A stretch of DNA of 64,000 nt from Bacillus sp. FJAT-29937 (GCF_001509555.1 NZ_LMAS01000016.1:1-64000), one strand, 5' to 3'; counted from the first letter of the stretch, positions 50,845-62,660 are shown. Made by a program: numbers and translations. The notes: a model not told the origin generated them from the sequence alone.

Positions 50845-50985
50845 ATTGTAACCCCCAACTTACTTATAATCTAAGTAAATTTCATAATGTATTTAACTAA
50901 ATGAGTAATCAAATTACGATTATTCTTATGAATAAGAGTTTATGAAATTTAGAAAAATACATATATAAAATTCGTTTATCATCAC

Positions 50986-51129
50986 TTACTTTGTTTCTCT
51001 ATGAATAGTATGATTGCTGCATGTATTGCAATACTTCTTAAGCTCTAGGCGCTCAGAGTCTTTATTATTCATTGTCGAATAATTTCTGGACCCGCACTCC
51101 TTGCATGCTAGTACTACTTTTTTCCTCAT
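50986..51129 (-). CDS. rpmG: 50S ribosomal protein L33, zinc-binding form
   Basis: A 47-residue protein starting [17 protein letters not shown] and containing CNTC, so it is the four-cysteine zinc form (RpmGB-like). Zinc-free paralogues are expected elsewhere. AGGTGG lies upstream of the ATG. A spacer of 141 bp to secE holds only AT-rich sequence. Confidence 0.95.
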   Translation of the reverse strand: MRKKVVLACKECGSRNYSTMNNKDSERLELKKYCNTCSNHTIHRETK

Positions 51130-51233
51130 TCATTCCACCTACTAAAATACATTTACGTCCTTAAAACTTTATCATGGACCATAAATGATGTCAATAACAG
51201 GGAGTGGGAGTGGTCTGCTTGTTCCCATCTGCT

Positions 51234-51890
51234 TTACAACGTAATTTCTCGAACCTCCAAATACCGCTCAAGCTTTCGTTTCACCCTTTGCAGAGCGTTG
51301 TCTATTGATTTCACATGACGGTTTAATTCTTCCGAAATCTCTTGATAAGATTGCCCATCCAAATAAAGGGAAAGTACTTTTCTTTCAAGATCACTAAGCA
51401 GCTCGGACATTTTGACCTCTATATGATCGAACTCTTCCTGATTAATGATTAATTCCTCAGGATCCATTACCTTTGCACCCGAAATAACGTCCATTAACGT
51501 CCGATCTGATTCTTCATCATAAATCGGCTTGTCCAATGACACGTATGAGTTAAGCGGAATATGCTTCTGCCTCGTAGCGGTTTTGATGGCTGTGATAATT
51601 TGTCTAGTAATACACAGCTCTGCAAACGCTTTAAACGAAGATAGCTTGTCCTCTTTAAAATCACGAATAGCCTTGTATAAGCCAATCATTCCTTCTTGAA
51701 CAATATCTTCCTTATCTGCGCCAATTAAAAAATATGACCTTGCTTTGGCACGTACAAAATTGCGATACTTATGAATTAAATAATCTAACGCTTCACTCTC
51801 GCCTTTATGCACTAAATCAATCAATTCTTCATCTTCAAGCTGCATATACCCTAAATTATTCTCATCGATTGTTTTCAAGTCAGTATCCAC
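51234..51890 (-). CDS. sigH: RNA polymerase sigma-H factor
   Basis: A 218-residue sigma-70 family factor for the transition state and early sporulation (spo0A, spo0F, kinA, ftsAZ genes). Region 2 reads RNFVRAKARSYFLIGADKEDIVQEGMIG (noted by its key YFLIGA and EDIVQEG) and region 4 ends in YQEISEELNRHVKSIDNAL. The start is a GTG at 51890, after GGGGGGA. It has the same length as B. subtilis SigH. A sigma-A promoter lies upstream; AbrB control is expected from B. subtilis but not shown. Confidence 0.97.
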   Translation of the reverse strand: MDTDLKTIDENNLGYMQLEDEELIDLVHKGESEALDYLIHKYRNFVRAKARSYFLIGADKEDIVQEGMIGLYKAIRDFKEDKLSSFKAFAELCITRQIITAIKTATRQKHIPLNSYVSLDKPIYDEESDRTLMDVISGAKVMDPEELIINQEEFDHIEVKMSELLSDLERKVLSLYLDGQSYQEISEELNRHVKSIDNALQRVKRKLERYLEVREITL

Positions 51891-51927
51891 TAAGATCCCC
51901 CCGACCGCACCAAGCATAGATAGAAAT

Positions 51928-51957
51928 ATTATACAGTAAGAATTTTTCCAGCGTCAA
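51928..51957 (-). promoter_or_regulatory. sigH promoter (sigma-A)
   Basis: TTGACG (51952-51957), an 18-nt spacer and a perfect TATAAT (51928-51933) on the minus strand, in the short gap after rae1. In B. subtilis spo0H is transcribed by sigma-A from a similar site. Confidence 0.8.
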
Positions 51958-51961
51958 CCAC

Positions 51962-52471
51962 TCATTGGTCCCCTCGGCGCCACTTTTCAAAAATTTCTGC
52001 CATTTCTTTGCTAAGCGGAATTTTCGAGAATGGCTGCTTTTTTTGAATCTTCTTTACCCTTTTTTCTATTTTACTTTCAATCGAATTCATTTCATTTAAT
52101 AATTCTCTTGAAGATTTTCGCAGCGCACCTTGTCCAAAAATCGCCCATTGCTCCGTATAGTCAGAGGTTGCAACATGAACTTGAGTTTTGATATTGTTTA
52201 GGCTGATGGCCAGTTTCTCAATTCTTTCATCAGCCGTTTCATTTGTCCGTGTAAAAATAACCTCAACCTTTGAATCCTTATATTTCTTCTCGGTACCCTT
52301 CACATAATGAGCGTCAAATACGACTATGACCCTATATCCAGAGTACCCCTGATACTCTGCCATTTTTTCAATTAACCGGTCTCTGGCAGCTGCTAAATCC
52401 TTTTTCTTTAGCTCTCTTAGCTCTGGCCAGGCACCAATTACGTTATACCCGTCAACAAGTAGGATGTCCAT
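51962..52471 (-). CDS. rae1: ribosome-dependent mRNA endonuclease Rae1
   Basis: A 169-residue NYN/PIN-like nuclease (YacP), with MDILLVDGYNVIGAWPEL (catalytic Asp) and VVFDAHYVKGTEKK. In B. subtilis Rae1 enters the ribosomal A site and cuts specific mRNAs during translation. GAGGGAT lies before its ATG, inside the end of rlmB. Confidence 0.94.
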   Translation of the reverse strand: MDILLVDGYNVIGAWPELRELKKKDLAAARDRLIEKMAEYQGYSGYRVIVVFDAHYVKGTEKKYKDSKVEVIFTRTNETADERIEKLAISLNNIKTQVHVATSDYTEQWAIFGQGALRKSSRELLNEMNSIESKIEKRVKKIQKKQPFSKIPLSKEMAEIFEKWRRGDQ

Positions 52472-52473
52472 TT

Positions 52474-53217
52474 CTATCCCTCAAGAGGATGTCGCTTCCT
52501 GAACACCTCATACATTAAAAGAGCAGCTGCAACAGATGCATTCAAGGAGGTCACATGGCCTGCCATCGGTAAATGAATTAAGAAATCACATTTATCCCTG
52601 ATTAATCGGCCCATGCCTTTTCCTTCACTGCCAATAACTAGTCCCAGCGGCAATGTTCCGTCAAAACGGCGGTAGTCTTCACTTCCCTTTGCATCAGTCC
52701 CGGCAATCCAAACACCTTTTTCCTTTAATTCATCGATCGTTCTAGCCATATTTGTCACACGGACAACAGGGATATGCTCAATTGCGCCAGTCGATGCCTT
52801 AGCAACTGTTGCAGTTAAACCTACTGCTCTCCGTTTCGGAATAATAATTCCATGAGCACCTACTGCATCCGCTGTTCTCATGATTGACCCGAGATTATGA
52901 GGGTCCTCTATTTCATCCAATAATAAGAAAAAGGGAGCTTCATTTCTTTCTTCTGCTGCTTGGAAAAGATCATCTATTTCCGCATATTGGTAGGCTGCAA
53001 CCTGAGCAACAACCCCTTGATGATTTCCTTCTGCCATCTGATCTAATTTTTTCTTCGGGACGAATTGAACAAATACATTTGATGCTTTGGCAAGTCCAAT
53101 AACCTGCTGCATTTGTCCGCCTTGTGACCCCTCTGCTATGAAAATTTTATTAATATCCCGTCCTGATTTAAGTGCTTCCATTACAGGGTTTTTTCCCATA
53201 ATAAAATCTTGGCTCAT
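52474..53217 (-). CDS. rlmB: 23S rRNA (guanosine-2'-O-)-methyltransferase RlmB
   Basis: A 247-residue SPOUT methyltransferase with the N-terminal substrate-binding domain ([17 protein letters not shown]) and the trefoil-knot motifs [26 protein letters not shown] and [18 protein letters not shown]. It methylates a 2'-hydroxyl in the peptidyl-transferase loop of 23S rRNA. Its ATG overlaps the mrnC stop (ATGA). Confidence 0.95.
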   Translation of the reverse strand: MSQDFIMGKNPVMEALKSGRDINKIFIAEGSQGGQMQQVIGLAKASNVFVQFVPKKKLDQMAEGNHQGVVAQVAAYQYAEIDDLFQAAEERNEAPFFLLLDEIEDPHNLGSIMRTADAVGAHGIIIPKRRAVGLTATVAKASTGAIEHIPVVRVTNMARTIDELKEKGVWIAGTDAKGSEDYRRFDGTLPLGLVIGSEGKGMGRLIRDKCDFLIHLPMAGHVTSLNASVAAALLMYEVFRKRHPLEG

Positions 53218-53639
53218 TTAGAATTTCCTCCTTTCCTTTCTTCTACCATTCGAAAAGCAGACAAGATCACTTCCTCCATCCGCTCCTCTTTACCTGATAA
53301 ATGCAAGTAGCCAATTAACGCTTCAAATGCCGTGCTATATCGATAGGTTTGAACATCTGTATTTTTAGGGATTGATCCGGACTTTGCATTTCTCCCTCTT
53401 TTCACAACGGCAATTTCCTCTTCTGTCAGAAAGTCTGAATCCAGCAACTGGTGAATAATGACCGATTGAGCTTTAGCAGACACATAATGAGTGGCTTCTC
53501 TATGCAGCTGATTAGGCCTAACCTGCCCATTCTGGATTAGATGTCTTCTTACATAGATTTCAAAAACAGCATCGCCCATATAAGCAAGGGCGAGGCTGTT
53601 AAGCTGTTTCTCATCAATTTTATGATCGTATTGAAGCAT
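53214..53639 (-). CDS. mrnC: ribonuclease Mini-III
   Basis: A 141-residue RNase III catalytic domain without a dsRNA-binding domain. The active-site residues are in [16 protein letters not shown] and [10 protein letters not shown]. It trims the ends of 23S rRNA precursors. It lies three bases after cysS and overlaps rlmB, the standard cysS-mrnC-rlmB-rae1 unit. Confidence 0.96.
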   Translation of the reverse strand: MLQYDHKIDEKQLNSLALAYMGDAVFEIYVRRHLIQNGQVRPNQLHREATHYVSAKAQSVIIHQLLDSDFLTEEEIAVVKRGRNAKSGSIPKNTDVQTYRYSTAFEALIGYLHLSGKEERMEEVILSAFRMVEERKGGNSK

Positions 53640-53642
53640 TGT

Positions 53643-55046
53643 TTAGCCTCTTTTCCATCTAATGCCTTGAGGTGTATCTTCAAGAATGATGTTCATGTCT
53701 TTCAGCTGGTCACGGATTTGGTCGGCTAATTGGAAGTTTCGATCCTTACGTGCTTGAATACGCTCCTGGATTAAACGCTCAATCTCTTCATCAAGCAAAT
53801 CCTCTTTCGGGAAATCTAAAGTGAGCCCAAGCACTTGGAAAAGATCCTCAAATTCCTTAGTAAATGCCTTAATCACTTGTACGGAGGTGTTTTTCTCCAT
53901 TAAATAATAATTCGCTAATTTGGAAAGCTCAAAGAGAACAGAAATGGCATTTGCTGTATTAAAATCATCGTCCATTTCCCTGATGAACTCTTCATGCAGC
54001 GCCGCAATTTTGTCGTGCCATTCCTGATTATTTTCAGTTAGGTCAGCACTTGTATCTTGGCGATGCTTCAAATTTTGGTAAGAGGTTTTAATTCTTTCAA
54101 GACCCGCACGTGTATTTTCTAATAATTCTTCACTATAGTTGATCGGGTTGCGATAATGAACGGACAGCATGAAGAATCGAAGCACCTGCGGATCATGATT
54201 CTTAATAATGTCGTGCACAAGAACAAAGTTGCCAAGTGATTTAGACATTTTTTCATTATCGATATTAATATAACCGTTATGCATCCAATAGCGCGCAAAT
54301 GTTTTTCCGCTTACTGCTTCGGATTGAGCGATTTCATTTTCATGGTGAGGGAAGGCTAAATCCTGTCCGCCCGCATGAATATCAATCGTTTCACCCAAAT
54401 ACTTTTTCGCCATCGCGGAGCACTCAATATGCCAGCCTGGGCGTCCTTTACCCCATGGGCTATCCCAATAAATTTCTCCTTCTTTTGCCGCCTTCCAAAG
54501 GGCAAAATCAAGTGCATCTTCCTTCTTTTCCCCTACAGCAATGCGGGCGCCTGACCGAAGCTCATCAATGGATTGGTGTGAAAGCTTGCCATACTCCTTA
54601 AATTTGCGGGTATGGTAGTAGACATCCCCTTCAGACTCATAGGCATATCCCTTTTCAATTAATGCTTCAATGAACTCAATAATAATGTCCATGCTTTCGG
54701 TCACTCTCGGGTGGGCGTCAGCACGTTTGCAGCCAAGCGCCGAAACATCTGAAAAAAAGGCATCGATAAAGCGCTCTGCAATGACGGGAACTTCTTCTCC
54801 CAATTCATTCGCCGCACGGATTAATTTATCATCCACATCAGTAAAATTGGAGATGTATTTGATATCATAACCTCTATACTCAAAATATCTTCTAACCGTA
54901 TCAAAAACAATTGGCGGTCTTGCATTTCCTATATGAATATAATTATAAACAGTTGGACCGCACACATACATTTTTACCTTCCCTTCCTCTAAAGGGATAA
55001 ACGGTTCTTTCTGTCTTGTTAGTGTATTATAAATTTTAATGGCCAT
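53643..55046 (-). CDS. cysS: cysteinyl-tRNA synthetase
   Basis: A 467-residue class I synthetase. Zinc and ATP motifs are [18 protein letters not shown] (HIGN form of HIGH) and [10 protein letters not shown] (KMSKS), with further zinc ligands in WHIECSAM and HHENE. It overlaps the end of cysE by 11 bp, GGAGCC before the ATG. It is controlled with cysE by the upstream cysteine T-box. Confidence 0.98.
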   Translation of the reverse strand: MAIKIYNTLTRQKEPFIPLEEGKVKMYVCGPTVYNYIHIGNARPPIVFDTVRRYFEYRGYDIKYISNFTDVDDKLIRAANELGEEVPVIAERFIDAFFSDVSALGCKRADAHPRVTESMDIIIEFIEALIEKGYAYESEGDVYYHTRKFKEYGKLSHQSIDELRSGARIAVGEKKEDALDFALWKAAKEGEIYWDSPWGKGRPGWHIECSAMAKKYLGETIDIHAGGQDLAFPHHENEIAQSEAVSGKTFARYWMHNGYINIDNEKMSKSLGNFVLVHDIIKNHDPQVLRFFMLSVHYRNPINYSEELLENTRAGLERIKTSYQNLKHRQDTSADLTENNQEWHDKIAALHEEFIREMDDDFNTANAISVLFELSKLANYYLMEKNTSVQVIKAFTKEFEDLFQVLGLTLDFPKEDLLDEEIERLIQERIQARKDRNFQLADQIRDQLKDMNIILEDTPQGIRWKRG

Positions 55047-55695
55047 TAACTAGGCTCCTTTCTTTCTTAAGCTCCTCTAATTCATTATTCAGTTTGGCAA
55101 TTTCTTGTTCTAAATCTTTAAAACGATCTGCGATTGGGTCTGGAAGATCACTGTGATTTAAATCTTTGTTAATCCGGACCCCATCCTGGATTTTCACTCT
55201 ACCGGGTATTCCTACTACTGTCGAATTAGGGGGTACTTCATGTAAAACGACAGATCCTGCTCCAACCTTTGAATTTTCCCCAATTGTAATAGATCCAAGC
55301 ACCTTTGCTCCTGTAGCAATCAATGCATTGTCCTTAATAGTAGGGTGCCGCTTTCCTTTCTCTTTACCAGTCCCCCCTAAGGTTACCCCTTGGAAGATGG
55401 TTACATTATCACCAATTTCGCATGTCTCCCCAATGACTACTCCCATCCCGTGGTCAATGAACAGCTTCCTCCCAATTTTTGCACCTGGGTGAATTTCAAT
55501 TCCTGTAAAAAAGCGGCTTATTTGTGAGACGACTCTTGCAAGAAAATAGAGTTTCTTTTTGAAAAGCGCGTGTGCTAACCGATGTGCCCATATGGCATGT
55601 AGGCCAGAGTAAGTTAAGATTACCTCTAGATAACTTCTTGCAGCTGGATCCTGTTCAAATATAACCTCAATGTCTTCCTTTAGCCTTTTAAACAC
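55036..55695 (-). CDS. cysE: serine O-acetyltransferase
   Basis: A 219-residue left-handed beta-helix acetyltransferase making O-acetylserine, the first step of cysteine synthesis. Hexapeptide repeats include [20 protein letters not shown] (His active site) and [20 protein letters not shown] charged coiled-coil tail ([19 protein letters not shown]) follows. It starts at a GTG (55695) after AGGGAGGGGAC. The leader between the T-box terminator and the start is about 190 nt and holds one short hairpin, GGAAAT/ATTTCC. Confidence 0.97.
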   Translation of the reverse strand: MFKRLKEDIEVIFEQDPAARSYLEVILTYSGLHAIWAHRLAHALFKKKLYFLARVVSQISRFFTGIEIHPGAKIGRKLFIDHGMGVVIGETCEIGDNVTIFQGVTLGGTGKEKGKRHPTIKDNALIATGAKVLGSITIGENSKVGAGSVVLHEVPPNSTVVGIPGRVKIQDGVRINKDLNHSDLPDPIADRFKDLEQEIAKLNNELEELKKERSLVNGH

Positions 55696-55893
55696 GTCTG
55701 TCCCCTCCCTAATTCGATAATCATATTTTTTTAAAATGGTTTTTTTGAATAGTATTTTCCGGGAAATTTTTTATTTCCACGGGTTTGAAAAGTGTGTGTA
55801 CACGATGTCTTTTCAGTGAATTTAAACTGTCATTTACAGGACGTTTATAAAAACCCAATCAAAATTGTTATATCGATTCTGCTTTTTAGGGAA

Positions 55894-56165
55894 TAAAAAA
55901 AACGCCTCCGTCAATTACGACAGAGACGCTTTATGCGCGGTTCCACTCTGTTTAGACATCGAAATGTCTCAACTTTTACTTGTTAACGGATTAGTTCCGC
56001 CCACTTCTAGTAGGAAATTTTCATGCATGAAAATCCGTTCGAAATGAGGCTCAGAGGGGCACTTCAGATCAATGAGAGGCTTAAACCACTTTCAGCCGGT
56101 GATGGTTCTCTCTAAAAAGCATCATGTTCTTACTTTTCCTCTTCAACACTTTCAGCTATTGAGTT
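55894..56165 (-). promoter_or_regulatory. T-box leader (tRNA-Cys) of cysE-cysS
   Basis: The transcript has the T-box core GTGGAACCGCG (complement of 55936-55946) that pairs with the tRNA acceptor end. A terminator follows, GCGTCTCTGTC / GACGGAGGCG then TTTTTTTT (55894-55930). In stem I the sequence GAAGTGCCCC gives a UGC specifier at 56059-56061, a cysteine codon. Uncharged tRNA-Cys would favour antitermination, raising CysE and CysS under cysteine shortage. Confidence 0.93.
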
Positions 56166-56172
56166 ACTTACT

Positions 56173-56201
56173 ACTATATTACATTTTGGGCAATATGTTA
56201 A
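56173..56201 (-). promoter_or_regulatory. promoter of the T-box transcript (sigma-A)
   Basis: TTAACA (56196-56201), a 17-nt spacer and TATAGT (56173-56178) on the minus strand, overlapping the gltX stop codon. The start near 56166 fits the T-box 5' end. Confidence 0.6.
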
Positions 56202-57655
56202 TCTAAAATACTCATTAATCGCATTTTTACTTTTTCTTTCCCGAAAAGCTCGATGGCTTGCGGAAGATCAGGTCCGTGTGTCTGTCCTGTAATCGCTACA
56301 CGGATAGGCATAAAGAGCTTCTTCCCTTTATGGCCTGTTGATTTCTGGACAGCCTTCATTGCCGCTTTAATTTCATCAGCCTTGAATTCACTTAAGCTTT
56401 CAATTTCCTGCAAAAATGCAGAAAGCACTTCCGGCACCTGTTCCTCTTCAATCACTGCCTTTGCTTCTTCATCCATTTCTGCTTTATTACTAAAGAAAAT
56501 CTCGGACATCTCAACAATTTCAGCACCATAGCTCATCTTTTCCTGATATAAGGCAATGAGGCTGCGCACCCATTGTGTTTCCACTTCAGTCAAGTTCTCG
56601 CTGATTCGGCCAGCTTTTACAAGATGCGGCTGCGAAATGGAGACAAGACGATCAATATCGATTGTTTTCATGTATTGATTATTCATCCAAGTCAGCTTTT
56701 GCTTATCGAAGAGAGCTGGTGATTTTGATAGGCGGCTTGCATCGAAAATATTAATGAATTCATCCTTGGAGAAAATTTCTTCCTCACCAGATGGTGACCA
56801 ACCTAGCAGGGCAATAAAGTTAAAGAGGGCCTCAGGCAAATAGCCTAGCTCTTCATATTGCTCGATAAACTGGATAATGGACTCATCGCGCTTACTTAAC
56901 TTTTTCCGGCTCTCATTCACAATTAATGTCATATGGCCAAAAATCGGAACTTCCCAGCCAAGTGCGTCATAAATCATCAATTGTTTAGGTGTATTGGAGA
57001 TATGGTCATCCCCTCTTAATACATGGGAGATCTGCATTAAATGATCATCAACCGTTACGGCAAAATTATAGGTAGGTGTCCCATCTTTTTTGACGATAAC
57101 ATGATCGCCAATGCCATCAGATTCAAAGGATACATTTCCTTTAACCATATCATCGAATGCATAAACTTTTCCTTGTGGAACTAAGAAGCGAATGCTTGGC
57201 TGTCTTCCCTCTGCCTCAAGCTTCGCACGCTCCTCTGGAGACAAATGACGGCATCTGCCGGAATAAGCTGGTGTTTCTCCTTTAGCTGTTTGCGCTTCTC
57301 TCTCAGCCTCTAACTCTTCTTCCGTACAATAGCATTTATAGGCAGAGCCATTTTCAAGCAGTTCATGATAATACTTTTCATAAATATCATTCCGCTCGGA
57401 TTGGCGATATGGGCCAAAGCCGCCATCCTTATCAATGCTTTCATCCCAATCAATGCCAAGCCATGTTAAGTACTTTAACTGACTTTCCTCTCCGCCTTCA
57501 ATATTACGTTTCTTGTCAGTATCCTCAATACGGATAATAAATTTCCCGCCTTTGCTCTTCGCAAATAAATAATTGAATAAGGCTGTACGGGCATTACCGA
57601 TATGTAAATGTCCAGTTGGACTAGGGGCATAACGTACACGAATATCGTTTGACAT
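56198..57655 (-). CDS. gltX: glutamyl-tRNA synthetase
   Basis: A 485-residue class I synthetase with [19 protein letters not shown] (HIGH form) and KKLSKRDES (KMSKS form). In Bacillus it charges both tRNA-Glu and tRNA-Gln, the latter corrected by GatCAB. The ATG is preceded by AGGAGG. The gltX-cysE-cysS order is conserved. Confidence 0.98.
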   Translation of the reverse strand: MSNDIRVRYAPSPTGHLHIGNARTALFNYLFAKSKGGKFIIRIEDTDKKRNIEGGEESQLKYLTWLGIDWDESIDKDGGFGPYRQSERNDIYEKYYHELLENGSAYKCYCTEEELEAEREAQTAKGETPAYSGRCRHLSPEERAKLEAEGRQPSIRFLVPQGKVYAFDDMVKGNVSFESDGIGDHVIVKKDGTPTYNFAVTVDDHLMQISHVLRGDDHISNTPKQLMIYDALGWEVPIFGHMTLIVNESRKKLSKRDESIIQFIEQYEELGYLPEALFNFIALLGWSPSGEEEIFSKDEFINIFDASRLSKSPALFDKQKLTWMNNQYMKTIDIDRLVSISQPHLVKAGRISENLTEVETQWVRSLIALYQEKMSYGAEIVEMSEIFFSNKAEMDEEAKAVIEEEQVPEVLSAFLQEIESLSEFKADEIKAAMKAVQKSTGHKGKKLFMPIRVAITGQTHGPDLPQAIELFGKEKVKMRLMSILD

Positions 57656-57704
57656 ATTACTTATGTCCTCCTCTAAAAATCTACTTTTTTATTGATTTAT
57701 TTTA

Positions 57705-58184
57705 TCATTTCTTCTTCTGCAATAAAACAGCAACTTGCGAAGCAATTCCCTCGCCTCTGCCGACAAATCCCAGCTTCTCCGTTGTCGTAGCTTTTACGTT
57801 AATGTTTTCAACAGAGGTTTCTAGTAATTCGGCGATTCTCTCCCTCATTTGGCCAATATGTGGAGCCATTTTTGGCTTTTGGGCCATAATCGTACAGTCT
57901 GCATTGACAAGCTCATATCCCTTTTCTTTCACTAGATTCCACACATGCTCTAATAATTTTGCTGAATCTGCATCTTTGAACTCAGGATCGGTATCAGGAA
58001 AATGCCTTCCGATGTCTCCTTCACCGATAGCCCCAAGACATGCATCCGCCACTGTATGTAATAGTACATCTGCATCAGAATGACCTAATAAACCTTTTTC
58101 ATATGGAATTTCAATTCCGCCTAGTATAAGCGGGCGCCCCTCTGTTAATTGATGCACATCAAAGCCTTGTCCAATTCGAAACAT
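57705..58184 (-). CDS. ispF: 2-C-methyl-D-erythritol 2,4-cyclodiphosphate synthase
   Basis: A 159-residue IspF of the MEP isoprenoid pathway, with the metal site [26 protein letters not shown] and [10 protein letters not shown] at the C terminus. GAGGAGA lies before the ATG. It follows ispD by 29 bp. Confidence 0.98.
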   Translation of the reverse strand: MFRIGQGFDVHQLTEGRPLILGGIEIPYEKGLLGHSDADVLLHTVADACLGAIGEGDIGRHFPDTDPEFKDADSAKLLEHVWNLVKEKGYELVNADCTIMAQKPKMAPHIGQMRERIAELLETSVENINVKATTTEKLGFVGRGEGIASQVAVLLQKKK

Positions 58185-58213
58185 CTTATTGTCTCCTCTT
58201 TTTTAAAAAATAG

Positions 58214-58906
58214 TTATGGCTGGTTACCCATTCGTTTCCGAATAATGGCCTCCGCAAAATATAAATCCTCTGGCGTTGTCAGCTTAATATTGTCATAATT
58301 TCCTTCAACAATCATAACATCCTGCCCAATCCGCTCCACCAAACTTGCATCATCGGTTCCAAGGAAATGATCTGCAAAAGCCTTCTCGTAAGCATTCATT
58401 AAAAAAGAAAAACGAAAAGCCTGTGGGGTTTGGACAGCCCACAAGCTGGATCGTTCTACCGTTTCCGTCACAATATTTCCGGCAGCCTTTTTTACTGTAT
58501 CCTTGACAGGGACCGCTAGTATCGCGGCCCCATTTTTCTCTGCAGCTTTAACTAGCAGATCAAGGTGTCTTTTGTCAATAAATGGTCTTGCTGCATCGTG
58601 AACAAGAATGATTCCCTCTTGCTTCACACATTTTAAGGCATTGTAAATACTATGCTGCCTTTCCTTTCCGCCAGGAGCTAAAGCGATCACCTTTGAAATG
58701 TGATATTCATTAAGGAGCTCCTTCATTTCCTTTTCATCCTGGGGATTGATGGCAAGATAAATGCCCTCGCAATTTTCATCCAGCTCAAAAATTCTTAATG
58801 TATGAATAAAAATCGGCTGTTTATCTATTTCTAACAAAATTTTATTCCTGCCCGCTCCCATTCTTTTTCCCTGGCCTGCAGCAGGAATGATGACTTGATA
58901 AGCCAT
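58214..58906 (-). CDS. ispD: 2-C-methyl-D-erythritol 4-phosphate cytidylyltransferase
   Basis: A 230-residue nucleotidyltransferase with the signature IIPAAGQGKRMGAGRNK and VHDAARPF. It makes CDP-ME in the MEP pathway. Together with ispF it forms a functional pair, downstream of yacL by 20 bp. Confidence 0.98.
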   Translation of the reverse strand: MAYQVIIPAAGQGKRMGAGRNKILLEIDKQPIFIHTLRIFELDENCEGIYLAINPQDEKEMKELLNEYHISKVIALAPGGKERQHSIYNALKCVKQEGIILVHDAARPFIDKRHLDLLVKAAEKNGAAILAVPVKDTVKKAAGNIVTETVERSSLWAVQTPQAFRFSFLMNAYEKAFADHFLGTDDASLVERIGQDVMIVEGNYDNIKLTTPEDLYFAEAIIRKRMGNQP

Positions 58907-58926
58907 TTCAAATAAACCCCAATCCC

Positions 58927-60009
58927 TTATAATGCTTTTTCCAATAGCTTTGGTTTCGCGAATATCATTCGTCCCGCTGAGGTTTGCAGAACACTTGTGA
59001 CAAGGACATCAATATGCTTGCCGATATAATCCCGGCCATCCTCGACCACAATCATCGTGCCATCATCCAGGTAAGCAATTCCTTGATTTTGTTCCTTTCC
59101 ATCTTTAATGACCTGTACCTTCATTTCTTCACCAGGAAGAACGACCGGTTTAACCGCATTGGCTAAGTCATTAATATTTAAGACAGAAACCCCTTGGAAT
59201 TCACAAACTTTATTTAAGTTAAAATCATTTGTAACAACGATGCCGTTCGTTACTTTCGCAAGCTTCACTAGCTTGCTGTCTACTTCCTGAATTTCTTCAA
59301 AGTCACCTTCATAAATCTCTACTTTGATCGCAAGCTCTTTCTGAATCCGATTTAGAATATCGAGACCTCTTCGTCCTCTATTCCGCTTTAATACATCTGA
59401 TGAGTCAGCAATATGCTGCAATTCTTCCAGCACAAACTGCGGGATCACAATGGTTCCTTCTAGAAACCCTGTTTGGCAAATATCGGCGATTCTGCCATCA
59501 ATAATGACACTTGTATCCAATAATTTCAACACATTTTTTGGTGGAACTTCAGTCTCTTCTTCTGTATTCTTCTTCTTTCTGTTCGAAAATAAGGTTAGAA
59601 GCTCATCACGCTTTTTAAAACCCACCTGAAAGCCTAAATAGCCGAATATAAGGGTTAACACAATAGGAGCAACAGTATTTAAGACAGGCACTTCAATCGT
59701 TGTTAACGCATACCCAATTAAAAAGGCGATAATTAGACCAAAAACTAGGCCTACACTTCCGAAAATAATATCGGTTATCGGTGCTTTTACAAGCGATTCT
59801 TCCACCCACTTGACAACATTTACAACATGATCAACCGCCCAAAAAGAAATAAGATAAAAAATAATAGCACCAAACAAGGCGGATACATATGGATTATTTA
59901 ATAGTGCAACGTCATCCAGGGATATTAATATCAATAGTTCGGGAATGAGAAATATCCCCAGCGTAATCCCGATTATCAGAAAGCATGCTTGAACAATACG
60001 TTTTAACAT
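58927..60009 (-). CDS. yacL: membrane PIN-TRAM domain protein YacL
   Basis: A 360-residue protein with four N-terminal transmembrane segments (about 5-130), a PIN ribonuclease-like domain ([36 protein letters not shown], with the acidic catalytic residues) and a C-terminal TRAM domain. The RNA substrate is unknown. GGAGGTGAAGGT precedes the ATG. The upstream 194 bp to disA contain AT-rich sequence with no firm promoter. Confidence 0.93.
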   Translation of the reverse strand: MLKRIVQACFLIIGITLGIFLIPELLILISLDDVALLNNPYVSALFGAIIFYLISFWAVDHVVNVVKWVEESLVKAPITDIIFGSVGLVFGLIIAFLIGYALTTIEVPVLNTVAPIVLTLIFGYLGFQVGFKKRDELLTLFSNRKKKNTEEETEVPPKNVLKLLDTSVIIDGRIADICQTGFLEGTIVIPQFVLEELQHIADSSDVLKRNRGRRGLDILNRIQKELAIKVEIYEGDFEEIQEVDSKLVKLAKVTNGIVVTNDFNLNKVCEFQGVSVLNINDLANAVKPVVLPGEEMKVQVIKDGKEQNQGIAYLDDGTMIVVEDGRDYIGKHIDVLVTSVLQTSAGRMIFAKPKLLEKAL

Positions 60010-60203
60010 ACCTTCACCTCCTTTTACTCATTATAAACAGATTTTTCAAATTGAAACCTTGAAGCAGTAAAAATTATATTAAAATACAGATGATAAAAAA
60101 AAGGATCTATTACAAACTAGGTTAGCACCATTCGTAATCAAGTGTCAAATAATACAAATAACCGATCATTTTATCATAACGGCATATATAGTTCAATGGT
60201 CAC

Positions 60204-61277
60204 TTAAAGCTGCCGATCGGCTAAAAGCTGTTTTTTTATAAATTTTAGGCCTTCTTTTATTTTTTTAGCCCTTACTTCCCCAATCCCTTCTACTTCATCT
60301 AATTCCTCTACTGACGCAGTAACAATCGATGGCAGGTCCATAAACCGAATGATTAAATTTTCGATAATAACAGGAGGCAATCTTGGGATTTTTGATAACA
60401 TCCGATAGCCTCGGGGACACCTAAACTCTTCTGTATGGACATATCCGTTATATCCCAACAGCTTTAAAATCGCTGAATCCTCCAGCATTCTCCCAACCGA
60501 CAGCTCTTGTAATTTATTAAACACTTCATTAGGGTGAATGTCCTTTAAATGGGCATAATCCCTGATAATTAACTCTACTTCTCTCTCAATATCTTCTAAA
60601 AGCTCGTTCATTTGTAGGCGAATCAGTCTTCCTTCTATTCCAAGCTCGTTTAAATAAGTTAGTAATTCATTCTTTATTCTTAGGACCATTTCAATGCTGT
60701 GAAACACGTTTAATAGATCGCTGTAAGTCACAATTTCCTCAAATTCCAACACACTTAAATTAGAAATTTCCTCTTCTAATACAACCTTGTATTTTTCAAG
60801 TGTTTGTAAGGCAACATTTGCTTTCGTCAAAATTACCCCAATATCCCTAAGTGCGTAGCGAAAATGGCCCTTATAAAGGGTGATGACATTCCGCCTTTGT
60901 GAAATAGCTATAACAAGCTCTCCTGTCTGCTTTGCAACCCTTTCCGCTGTTCTGTGGCGCATGCCTGTTTCCGTTGACGGAATCGTTGGGTCTGGTGCTA
61001 ATTGGGCATTGGCTATTAAAATTTTGTTCCCTTCTTGATTTAATACGATCGCCCCATCCATTTTGGCCAACTCATACAAATAGCTTGGTGAGAAAGAAGC
61101 ATTTATTTGAAAGCCCCCATCAACGATATGTGTGATTTTGTCCTTACTTCCTAATACAATTAAGCCACCTGTATTTGCTCTTAGCACATTATCGATTCCT
61201 TCCCGAATCGGGGTACCTGGGGCCATAAATTGCAGAATTTCACTCATCGTTTTTTCACCAAGCTTTTTTATCTCCAT
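60204..61277 (-). CDS. disA: DNA integrity scanning protein DisA, diadenylate cyclase
   Basis: A 357-residue c-di-AMP synthase. The DAC domain has KMDGAIVLN and [15 protein letters not shown] (catalytic DGA and RHR), then a helical linker and a C-terminal helix-hairpin-helix DNA-binding domain ([16 protein letters not shown]). It scans for branched DNA and pauses c-di-AMP synthesis before sporulation or outgrowth. The binding site of disA (GGAGGTTAG) is made from the last bases of radA. Confidence 0.97.
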   Translation of the reverse strand: MEIKKLGEKTMSEILQFMAPGTPIREGIDNVLRANTGGLIVLGSKDKITHIVDGGFQINASFSPSYLYELAKMDGAIVLNQEGNKILIANAQLAPDPTIPSTETGMRHRTAERVAKQTGELVIAISQRRNVITLYKGHFRYALRDIGVILTKANVALQTLEKYKVVLEEEISNLSVLEFEEIVTYSDLLNVFHSIEMVLRIKNELLTYLNELGIEGRLIRLQMNELLEDIEREVELIIRDYAHLKDIHPNEVFNKLQELSVGRMLEDSAILKLLGYNGYVHTEEFRCPRGYRMLSKIPRLPPVIIENLIIRFMDLPSIVTASVEELDEVEGIGEVRAKKIKEGLKFIKKQLLADRQL

Positions 61278-61280
61278 GCT

Positions 61281-62660
61281 CTAACCTCCTAAAGTTGCTT
61301 TTAATGCTTCACTGACAGAACTGACACCTACAAGTTCAATTCCCTTTGGTGCAGACCAGCCACCTATGTTATTAGCTGGCAAAATCACACGTTCAAACCC
61401 AAGCTTGGCTGCCTCTTGAACACGCTGTTCTATCCTTGATACCCTTCTAACCTCTCCTGTTAAACCAACCTCGCCTATAATGCAGTCAGTAGCCCTTGTA
61501 GGCTTATCACGAAAGCTAGAAGCGATGCTGACAGCAATGGCTAAGTCGATAGCAGGCTCATCAAGCTTCACTCCGCCAGCGACCTTAAGGTAGGCATCTT
61601 GATTCTGCAGCAACATCCCAACTCGTTTTTCTAACACAGCCATTAATAGCGGTACACGATTATGATCAATTCCGGTTGCCATTCTCCGGGGATTTCCAAA
61701 GCTTGTTGGGGAAATAAGAGCCTGAATTTCTACAAGGACTGGACGGGTGCCTTCCATTGAAGCTACTACGGTTGAACCTGCCGCCCCCTGGGACCGTTCT
61801 TCTAGGAAAATTTCTGATGGGTTTTCCACTTCCTCTAACCCAAACTCTTTCATTTCAAAGATTCCCATCTCGTTTGTAGAGCCAAAGCGATTCTTGACTG
61901 CCCGCAAAATTCGATATGTATGATGACGCTCACCTTCGAAGTAAAGAACTGTATCTACCATATGCTCTAGTAATCTTGGACCTGCAATGGACCCTTCCTT
62001 TGTAACATGCCCGACAATAAATATGGCAATACCTTTCGTCTTTCCGATTCTCATTAACTCTGCCGTACACTCTCTTACTTGAGAGACGCTGCCTGGAGCA
62101 GAGGTTACTTCTGGATGGAAAATCGTCTGAATGGAATCGACAATCACAAAGCTAGGATTGACACTTTCAATCGTACGGCTAATTTCATCGAGGCTCGTTT
62201 CTGAATAAACGAGTAAATGTTCGGAAGCAACGCCTAATCGATCCGCACGCAATTTCGTCTGCCTCATAGATTCCTCACCGGAAATATATAAGACAGAATG
62301 ATTTTTGTTGGCTAATTGAGAAGATACTTGGAGAAGCAAGGTTGATTTCCCAATCCCAGGGTCGCCGCCGATCAGGACTAACGAACCCCTGACAATTCCT
62401 CCCCCAAGCACCCTATTTAATTCATTCAAGTCTGTGTAAATACGAGGCTCGCTTACGGTTTCGATAGAAGTAATCGGTGTAGCTTTTGAAAGGACGGCCG
62501 AGCCCTGTGAGTGTGCGAAGGCTCCTCTTCTCGAGCCAGCTGCTTTCTCTACTTCCTCTACCATCTTATTCCATACGCCGCAACCTGGGCACTTCCCCAT
62601 CCACTTTGGAGATTCGTAGCCGCATTCTTGACACATAAACTTTGTTTTTCTTTTGGCCAT
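61281..62660 (-). CDS. radA: DNA repair protein RadA (Sms)
   Basis: A 459-residue RecA-like helicase that extends recombination branches. It has an N-terminal zinc finger ([19 protein letters not shown]), Walker [13 protein letters not shown], the RadA signature AVKNRFGST and a C-terminal Lon-like domain. In B. subtilis it is also a c-di-AMP binding partner of DisA. The order clpC-radA-disA is conserved. Confidence 0.97.
   Translation of the reverse strand: MAKRKTKFMCQECGYESPKWMGKCPGCGVWNKMVEEVEKAAGSRRGAFAHSQGSAVLSKATPITSIETVSEPRIYTDLNELNRVLGGGIVRGSLVLIGGDPGIGKSTLLLQVSSQLANKNHSVLYISGEESMRQTKLRADRLGVASEHLLVYSETSLDEISRTIESVNPSFVIVDSIQTIFHPEVTSAPGSVSQVRECTAELMRIGKTKGIAIFIVGHVTKEGSIAGPRLLEHMVDTVLYFEGERHHTYRILRAVKNRFGSTNEMGIFEMKEFGLEEVENPSEIFLEERSQGAAGSTVVASMEGTRPVLVEIQALISPTSFGNPRRMATGIDHNRVPLLMAVLEKRVGMLLQNQDAYLKVAGGVKLDEPAIDLAIAVSIASSFRDKPTRATDCIIGEVGLTGEVRRVSRIEQRVQEAAKLGFERVILPANNIGGWSAPKGIELVGVSSVSEALKATLGG

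Noticed and set aside
60010..60203. A firm promoter upstream of yacL
   Set aside because: TTGACA near 60147 is followed by only TAACCT at 18 nt, and a TATAAT further on lacks a -35, so neither was listed.
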